NCBI GenBank assembly: GCA_040414495.1
Contig: JBEDUI010000177.1
Span: 12,796-76,795, forward strand
Direction of reading: 5' to 3'
Length of the DNA: 64,000 nucleotides
Source of the DNA: DATAVB01 sp040414495
Lineage (GTDB): Bacteria; Actinomycetota; Actinomycetes; Mycobacteriales; QHCD01
Below, piece by piece: positions 58,564 through 64,000 of this stretch (positions are counted from its first letter, which is position 1; each line of letters begins with the position of its first letter). The notes beneath the pieces were generated by a model. That model did not search any database and was not told the DNA's origin. It worked only from the letters and a program-made list of their open reading frames with translations. A program made the position numbers and the translations under genes.

Positions 58564-58627
58564 GACAGGAATCCTCGGCCAAAGTCCACACCCGTACGAG
58601 AGCCAATCAGGCAGGATTGGTTTGAGT

Positions 58628-59600
58628 ATGGATCCAATTGCCCTGCCGGAGCGGTTGGGCCGCGCCGATCTTCCTGCAGCTGTTCGAGTCGCAACGCGGC
58701 GTGCCGACCGGGCCTGAACAGATCATGATCACCAACGGCGGCCAACAGGCGCTGTCGCTGCTCGCCGCCCTGCTGGGTCCCGGCGGGCGGGTCGCGGTCG
58801 AAACGCCTACGTATCCCGGTGCCTTGGAGGCATTTCACGAAGCAGGCGCGGTACCGGTGCCGGTGGGATTCGACGGATTCGAAGCCACGATCCAGCAGCA
58901 CCGACCGGCGTTTGCGTACGTAATCCGGACCAGCCACAACCCCACCGGAACAACCCTGTCGGCACTGCGGCGGCGCCGACTCGCCGATATCGCCGCCACC
59001 GCGGGCGTAAACCTGATCGAGGACGAGGTGCTCGCCGATCTCACTTTTCCCGGTCAGCCGCCACCACCGCCGATCGCCATATCCGACCCGGCGACGGTGA
59101 TCGGTATTGGCTCCCGGTCGAAGACCGTGTGGGGCGGACTGCGCGTCGGTTGAATACGCGCACCCGAGCCGACGATCCTGCGCCTGGCCCGACAACGGGC
59201 CGTACACGACCTGGGCAGCAGCATCCCCGCGCAACTCACCGCGCTCGAACTCATGCCCGTACTGGACGACATCGCTCATCGCGCCGCGGCCTCGCTCCAG
59301 ATCCAGCATGACCACCTGCGCCGGCAACTCGCCCGACTCCTGCCGGACTGGACCGTCCCCCCAGCGACCGGCGGACAGACGCTGTGGGTCCAATTGCCGC
59401 ACGGCGACCGCATGTCGTTCGCCCAGCTGGCGCTGCGCCACGGGGTTGCCGTACTGCCCGGAGCAGGACTCGACGCATCCGGCGGCAGTACGGACCGACT
59501 GCGCCTGCATTACGTCCTGCCCCGGGATCAGCTGACCAGCGCCGCGGAACGGCTCGCCGCGGCCTGGCACGCATACGAGCCGCCGGCCCGGCGCCCGCGG
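58628..59600 (+). pseudogene. Decayed MocR-type (GntR/aminotransferase) regulator
   Basis: An ATG at 58628 starts MDPIALPERLGR, a typical MocR beginning, but the frame then fails and the whole DNA-binding domain is absent. The aminotransferase part begins in a second frame with FESQRGVPTGPEQIMITNGG and runs QQALSLLAALLGPGGRVAVE, TPTYPG, IRTSHNPTGTTLS, IEDEVLADLTFPG and GSRSKTVWGGLRVG, with the PLP lysine (SRSK). There a TGA at 59151-59153 replaces the expected Trp codon; the same frame then continues IRAPEPTILRLARQRAVHDL and on through DRLRLHYVLPRDQL. So it has at least a deletion with frameshift and a nonsense change. The 3' end is approximate. Confidence 0.85.
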
Positions 59601-59627
59601 ACTCCCCGGTCCTGGCCGTATGAATCG

Positions 59628-60350
59628 TCAGCCTTGCGTGGCGTCGATCGCGTCGCTCCACGGAGACCGTTCGCCGTTGCTATCAACCGCGTAGACAACG
59701 ACGGAATCACCCGGCTGGATTGTCTTGGTGATGATCCCGGTCGGGCCGGTGTCGATCGATATCGTCCTGCTGGTCGTGAGCGAGGTCTGGTCCTGGACGC
59801 TGCCGAAATCGTAGGTGCCGTTCACGATGACGTGGTACGTGACCGAGCTTGCGTCCGTAACCGTCGGGTTCCAGGCGAACGTGACCTGGTCACCGGAAAT
59901 GACCGCGCTTTTCATTACGGGCTTGGGCAACGGCGCCTGGTTGACCGGCATCAATCCGTTGCTCGGCGCCGATTTGTTGCCGGCCGCGTCCTCGGCCACG
60001 ACGGTGTACGTCGCCGTGGGTGACGCGCCGGTCCGGTCCACGAGGACTGCGCAGCCGCGCAGGGGCGCGCCGTTCACAATCCCGTCCACCTGCTCGACCT
60101 GCTTTCCGTCGGCCAGGATGTCGTAGAAACGGGTACTGTCCGCCGTGGCCGACGGGTCCCAGTTCAGCCCGATCACGTTGTTGCCGTCGTAGGTCGCCTG
60201 GGTCAGCGTCGGCGGGGTGAGCGTCGTCGTCGGCCCGGGCTTGGTTTGGGCGGCAACGGCGCCCGGCGCCGTCGCCAGCAGAGCGCCGCCCAGCCCCAGC
60301 AGCAGCACCATCGCGCCCAGCGGTCGCAGGATGCGCGATTTCATGTTCAT
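59628..60350 (-). CDS. Secreted fibronectin-type-III-like protein
   Basis: 240 residues from ATG 60350 with GGAAGGGAAA five bases upstream. Sec signal peptide (hydrophobic LGAMVLLLGLGGALLATAPG, site near AVAAQT). The mature part holds two fibronectin-III-like sandwiches: LTQATYDGNNVIGLNWDPSA through YTVVAEDAAGNKSAPS, and PVMKSAVISGDQVTFAWNPT through VVYAVDSNGERSPWSD. Probably a cell-surface or extracellular binding protein. No catalytic domain. Confidence 0.8.
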   Translation of the reverse strand: MNMKSRILRPLGAMVLLLGLGGALLATAPGAVAAQTKPGPTTTLTPPTLTQATYDGNNVIGLNWDPSATADSTRFYDILADGKQVEQVDGIVNGAPLRGCAVLVDRTGASPTATYTVVAEDAAGNKSAPSNGLMPVNQAPLPKPVMKSAVISGDQVTFAWNPTVTDASSVTYHVIVNGTYDFGSVQDQTSLTTSRTISIDTGPTGIITKTIQPGDSVVVYAVDSNGERSPWSDAIDATQG

Positions 60351-60497
60351 GTGACTTTCCCTTCCTCGCACGGCTTTGCCGTACGCCTCGTGTTCGTCAC
60401 GGATTGGACATGAATGAATACGCACTGTCAGTAGCGATGGTTCGAATTCGGCGCCTTTGACCGCTGTTGATCAGCTCGCGGCGGATACCTTGTGCGC

Positions 60498-61277
60498 ATG
60501 GAGAAAGACGAACGGCTGTTGTACGGCTCGTCATTCGGCGCGGCCGCGGCTGCCTACGCCGAACATCGTCCGGACTACCCGGCCGCCGCGGTGCGCTGGG
60601 CACTGGAATCCGCGCCCGGCCGGCGAGTGCTCGACCTGGGTGCCGGAACCGGAAAGCTCACGGCCGCGCTGGTCGAGCTAGGCGTCGACGTTATTGCGGT
60701 CGAGCCGGATCCGGCCATGCTGGCCGAGTTGCACCGCTCGCTGCCGGCTGTACGGGCCCTGCCGGGTCGAGCCGAAGCGTTGCCGGTACCGGACGCGTCC
60801 GTCGACGCCGTACTGGCCGGCAATTCCATGCACTGGTTCGACATGAACGTCGCCGGTCCCGAATTGGCGCGAGTCCTTGCGCCGCGCGGGATTCTGGCCG
60901 GCCTCTGGAACGTCGTCGATGACCGGATCGGCTGGGTCGCCGAACTCGAGCGGGTCAGCGGGCCCGCGGCGATTGGCCCGCGGGACACGCAGCGCAGCTG
61001 GCGCGCCGCGACCGCAAACCTCCACCTGCCAACCAATGGCTCGGTGGCCTATTTCGGCTCGCCCGAACAGGCCGAGTTTCCGCACGGGCAGCGCCGCACG
61101 GCCGAGTCATTCGTCGCGACGCTCGCCACGAAAGCGGGGATGCTGGTCATGCCAGAACAGGAGCGAACGGCCGTGCTCAGGCGGATTGGCGCTTTTCTCG
61201 CCCGCACACCGGAGACCGCGCACGGTGAATTCACCCTCCCGATGCTGACCGGCGTGCTCCGGGTCCGGCGACTGTAA
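60498..61277 (+). CDS. Class I SAM-dependent methyltransferase
   Basis: 259 residues from ATG 60498 (GTG 60492 is also possible; no clear ribosome site). Motif I VLDLGAGTGKLTAALVELGV with the acidic VIAVEPDPAMLAELHR, then GRAEALPVPDASVDAVLAGN. The start YGSSFGAAAAAYAEHRPDYP is common to actinobacterial methyltransferase_11 enzymes. Substrate unknown. It is divergent from the fibronectin-like gene. Confidence 0.88.
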   Translation: MEKDERLLYGSSFGAAAAAYAEHRPDYPAAAVRWALESAPGRRVLDLGAGTGKLTAALVELGVDVIAVEPDPAMLAELHRSLPAVRALPGRAEALPVPDASVDAVLAGNSMHWFDMNVAGPELARVLAPRGILAGLWNVVDDRIGWVAELERVSGPAAIGPRDTQRSWRAATANLHLPTNGSVAYFGSPEQAEFPHGQRRTAESFVATLATKAGMLVMPEQERTAVLRRIGAFLARTPETAHGEFTLPMLTGVLRVRRL

Positions 61278-61442
61278 CGGCGTTCAAACCGCCCCGTCCG
61301 CCCACTGGCGTAAGCGATCAGCTGCAATCATCGGCGCCTCCCCGCAGCGAGGTCACGCTAAAAGCAGGTCGGTTATCCATAGTGGACACCTGAGCTGCTG
61401 CATATGCGAGGCGCGCCGTCGACCAATCGTCCGAGTCTGCGT

Positions 61443-61934
61443 TTAGAGGTCCTTGCGCATTCGGTATTCGGTGGTTCGGTACCCGTTCCGTTCGTACAGA
61501 GCACACGCCGCGTTATTGCCAGCGTGCACGCTCAACGTGATCGAGCCGGCGCCGCGCGACCGCGCCCACGTCTCGACCGCGGCCATCAAGCGGGCGCCGA
61601 CACCCTGACGTCGCGACGATGCGGTCACCACGACGTCGGCTACCCACACGACCGGTCCGTCGTAGCGGTTCCTGCTGCCTGCCGGCGGGGGATTCGCTTT
61701 CGCGGAGATGAGGCCGACCAAGGCACCGCCGCATTCAGCCACCTGGAAGAAGGTGTTGTCATCCAGGTTCGACAGCTGCGGCAATATCGAGCGCGCCAAC
61801 GCGTCCATGGAACGTATGTCTTCCGGCCACTGCTCCGCGTGCCACTGGGCGGTCTCTCCATAGAGCCCGACGATCGCCGCGCCGTCAGCGGGAAGTCGCG
61901 CCGGCCGGATTTCAAGACGCGACGTCTCGGACAT
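61443..61934 (-). CDS. GNAT-family N-acetyltransferase
   Basis: 163 residues. VADVVVTASSRRQGVGARLM is the acetyl-CoA motif A and AGNNAACALYERNGYRTTEY the final motif. This is a standard single-domain GNAT, close to RimI-like or unknown-substrate enzymes. It is a single gene divergent from the Gfo/Idh gene, 231 bp away. Nothing special noted in that gap. Confidence 0.88.
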   Translation of the reverse strand: MSETSRLEIRPARLPADGAAIVGLYGETAQWHAEQWPEDIRSMDALARSILPQLSNLDDNTFFQVAECGGALVGLISAKANPPPAGSRNRYDGPVVWVADVVVTASSRRQGVGARLMAAVETWARSRGAGSITLSVHAGNNAACALYERNGYRTTEYRMRKDL

Positions 61935-62165
61935 ATTCCGACTCTAGCCGCGTGACGGGTACGCGGCGGGAGCTGAGCCAGCCCGGGTCCAGGTACCCAG
62001 CGGCGAAACCCCGACGTCCTATTCCGGCCGGGCTCTTCGCTGGCCCGTCCGGTTGTCAATGGGCAGGCTGTGGATGCGGGTGGCTCCCCGCGAAGCCAGG
62101 GGTCCCGCTGCGGTGATCCGGACTCTAGTATCGGTCTGGCCTATATGACTGGAAGGAACGTATTG

Positions 62166-63386
62166 ATGAGGATCGGCGTAGTCGGGACGGGACAATTCGC
62201 GCGCAGCTTCATCGCGTTATGGCAGCTGCATCCCGATGTCGAGGCGGTGTACGCGACCGACGTCATTCCCGAGCGCGCCCGGGAACATCAGCAGAAGTAC
62301 AACCTGGCCGGCGTTTTCGACAGTGCCGAGGAAATGTTCGCCTCCGACGAGGTCGACTCGGTCGCGATCATGACCCAGCGCTGGACCCACGGTCCGCTGG
62401 TGTTGCAGGCGCTCGATGCGGGCAAGCACGTGTACTCCGCGGTCCCGATGGCGATCAGCGTCGAGGAGATCAAAGCCATTGTGGACAAGGTCGAGCAGAC
62501 CGGCCTGATCTACATGATGGGTGAGACGAGCTACTACAACCCGGCCGTGGTCTGGGCACGGGAGAAGGTGGCCGCGGGCGACTTCGGTCGCGTCTTCTAC
62601 GCCGAGGGCGACTACGTCCACGACATGGACAACGGTTTTTACGCCGCGTACAAATACAGCGGCGGCGATGATTGGAAGAAGACCGCCAGCTACCCGCCCA
62701 TGCTGTATCCGACCCACGCGGTCGGCGGCGTACTCGGCGCACTCCCGACCCACGCGGTCTCAGTCAGCTGTATCGGCATTCGCGACGACCGCGGCGACGG
62801 CGTCTTCGACGCGAACGTATCGCTGTGGCACAACGAATTCTCCAACATGAGCGCGCTGTTCGAGCTGGCCGACGGCGGGGCAATGCGGACCAACGAATTC
62901 CGGCGCGTGGGCTACTGGAACGGCCATGAGTCCCGTTTCCGGTTCTACGGCACCGAGCAGGTCATGGAGCAGACCGGGCACGGGGCGACGCTGAATGTCA
63001 AGACCGAGGGCGAGGATTACGCCAAGGGCAAGACGCTCGACATCAGCGACCTGTTCTACACCCATACGAAGCAGGTGCCGGAAGATTTCGGCGATGTCGA
63101 CCCGGCGCTGATGCAGAGCTTCGCCTCCGGCAACGCCAAGGTGCAGGACCGCAGCCGGCTGCCCAAGGAATTCGAGGGCGCGCACAACGGCCACGAAGGC
63201 TCGCACCATTTCCTGGCCGACGACTTCGTTCGCGCCGTGACCACCAAAACCCAGCCGCCGGTGAGCGCCTGGCGGGCGGCTCGGTTCACCCTGCCCGGCG
63301 TGGTCGCCTACGAATCGGCGAAACAGAATGGCGCCCGGCTCGAAATACCCGATCTCGGCGATGGGCCGGAAAACCCGAACTGGTAA
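62166..63386 (+). CDS. Gfo/Idh/MocA-family oxidoreductase
   Basis: 406 residues from ATG 62166 with GGAAGG nine bases upstream. The Rossmann start MRIGVVGTGQFARSFIALWQ and VDSVAIMTQRWTHGPLVLQA, then ALDAGKHVYSAVPMAISVEE, fit a NAD(P)-dependent sugar or inositol dehydrogenase. The unusual feature is VPMA where most members have EKP, so the catalytic lysine position is replaced by V-P; the C-domain continues with GETSYYNPAVVWAREKV. Substrate unknown, and the missing Lys suggests a variant chemistry. Confidence 0.85.
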   Translation: MRIGVVGTGQFARSFIALWQLHPDVEAVYATDVIPERAREHQQKYNLAGVFDSAEEMFASDEVDSVAIMTQRWTHGPLVLQALDAGKHVYSAVPMAISVEEIKAIVDKVEQTGLIYMMGETSYYNPAVVWAREKVAAGDFGRVFYAEGDYVHDMDNGFYAAYKYSGGDDWKKTASYPPMLYPTHAVGGVLGALPTHAVSVSCIGIRDDRGDGVFDANVSLWHNEFSNMSALFELADGGAMRTNEFRRVGYWNGHESRFRFYGTEQVMEQTGHGATLNVKTEGEDYAKGKTLDISDLFYTHTKQVPEDFGDVDPALMQSFASGNAKVQDRSRLPKEFEGAHNGHEGSHHFLADDFVRAVTTKTQPPVSAWRAARFTLPGVVAYESAKQNGARLEIPDLGDGPENPNW

Positions 63387-63435
63387 AGCGACAATTGATC
63401 GGCCACGCGTGCAACGGCGCATGCGTGACCGATCT

Positions 63436-63999
63436 TTATTGTCCGAACGCCCACGCCACCATGAACGGGAATTCTTCCCGCCAGAATGCGTCGCCGTGAT
63501 TTCCGGCCCGCTCGGTCATGACAACGTCCGCATCGGCCTCGCGCAGCGCATCCGCCCACCGAGTGGCGTTTTCCAGGAAGAACGGCTCCTGTTTACCGGC
63601 GACGAGGTACGTGCGCGGAATCGAGGTCGGCATGACAGCAGGCGGTCGGTAGCCCCCGCCCGGCGACGCGCAGAAGATCGCACCGTAGATATCGGGATGG
63701 CGCAGCCCCAGGGCGAGCGCGAGTTCACCGCTGGCCGAGACGCCGAACACCGCGGTACGGCTGGCGGGCAACGCGACGTCGAAACGCGACCGCACCCACC
63801 CGCGTACCTCCTCGACGAAAAACCGTTCGTGCGCGGCAAATCGTTCCGGGTCAAAGCCCGGCGAGTATTCATGCAGCCGCTGCATTTCATCGTCCAGGCG
63901 ATGGGCACCGACGATCATCGTGGGCGGTACGTCGGCCGCTTCAAGAACGCCGCCCCACTGCGAAATCAGCTGCCCATCACCGGCGAACACCACCGCCTC
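63436..63999 (-). CDS. Alpha/beta-hydrolase esterase (enterochelin-esterase-like), 5' end outside the window
   Basis: The frame is open to the right edge, so the N-terminus is missing. About 188 residues remain: VVFAGDGQLISQWGGVLEAA, the nucleophile elbow AVFGVSASGELALALGLRHP (G-x-S-x-G), YLVAGKQEPFFLENATRWAD and the final His in AGNHGDAFWREEFPFMVAWA. This is the Fes/esterase-D type. It is convergent with the oxidoreductase, 50 bp away. Confidence 0.8.
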   Translation of the reverse strand, partial: EAVVFAGDGQLISQWGGVLEAADVPPTMIVGAHRLDDEMQRLHEYSPGFDPERFAAHERFFVEEVRGWVRSRFDVALPASRTAVFGVSASGELALALGLRHPDIYGAIFCASPGGGYRPPAVMPTSIPRTYLVAGKQEPFFLENATRWADALREADADVVMTERAGNHGDAFWREEFPFMVAWAFGQ

Positions 64000-64000
64000 G

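Noticed and set aside
59151..59153. TGA read as selenocysteine
   Set aside because: The expected residue is Trp at a conserved motif, there is no visible SECIS-like hairpin, and the gene also has a deletion and a frame change, so decay is simpler.
60430..60450. tRNA-like T-loop GGTTCGAATTC
   Set aside because: No acceptor stem, anticodon arm or D arm can be drawn around it.

Overview
This is a high-GC, densely packed, mostly chromosomal-looking stretch from an actinobacterium. Several things point there: a MurT/GatD lipid II amidation pair, a DUF222/13E12-type HNH protein, a DUF664 (DinB, thiol-transferase-like) protein, an Acg-type nitroreductase with a DosR/DevR-like box, genes that look leaderless, frequent GTG starts and many 1-11 bp overlaps with ATGA or GTGA coupling. 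I cannot fix the genus from sequence alone. There are no rRNA or tRNA genes, no prophage, no insertion sequence and no CRISPR array that I can see.

Layout. 1-13 kb: the tail of an efflux-type membrane fusion protein, then single-gene housekeeping and accessory functions (GNAT, Nudix, P-loop kinase, aminoglycoside-phosphotransferase-like kinase, two HIT proteins, HAD phosphatase, an isoaspartyl/graspetide-type methyltransferase, HNH-DUF222, DUF664, and an NTase-Nudix-Nudix group). 13-14 kb: an mraY gene outside any visible dcw cluster. 15.4-19.3 kb: a putative hypoxia module. It has an Acg-like nitroreductase and a split cytochrome b6-like operon, each preceded by a DosR-like palindrome, followed by an intergenic array of seven palindromic 22-bp repeats spaced 52 or 49 bp. 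19-24 kb: PhyH dioxygenase, SpoIIAA-like protein, secreted proteins and small conserved proteins. 24-34 kb: a P1B-5-type metal ATPase with a C-terminal hemerythrin-like domain and its coupled lipoprotein, then two OmpR-type two-component systems bracketing a five-gene redox operon (small membrane protein, ApbE, ferric-reductase-like membrane protein, NuoF-like flavo-FeS protein, 3Fe-4S ferredoxin). This operon looks like a NADH-driven flavinylation or transmembrane electron-transfer system, but no covalent-FMN acceptor domain is visible.

34-46 kb: GH130 glycosidase/phosphorylase, epoxide hydrolase, aldo-keto reductase with a divergent AraC regulator, a small overlapping gene pair that resembles a toxin-antitoxin module, SPFH plus ribbon-helix-helix pair, a zinc alcohol/formaldehyde dehydrogenase with an NHL-repeat partner, a kinase, a secreted ScyD/E-like propeller, and a PadR regulator with its membrane partner. 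47-50 kb: murT-gatD, a secreted phosphoesterase and a membrane protein. 50.7-56.8 kb: a metal-homeostasis block (CDF exporter, ArsR regulator, fused-permease ABC transporter without binding protein, ABC ATPase with AAA-associated domain, MntP, CadD-like). 57-64 kb: MFS exporter, cupin, a clearly decayed MocR/aminotransferase pseudogene, fibronectin-type secreted protein, methyltransferase, GNAT, Gfo/Idh/MocA oxidoreductase and the 3' part of an esterase.

Most likely to repay attention: the palindromic repeat array with compensatory changes, the two DosR-like boxes, the flavin operon without an obvious acceptor, the small HicA-like gene pair, and the pseudogene with a Trp-to-TGA change at an invariant motif.
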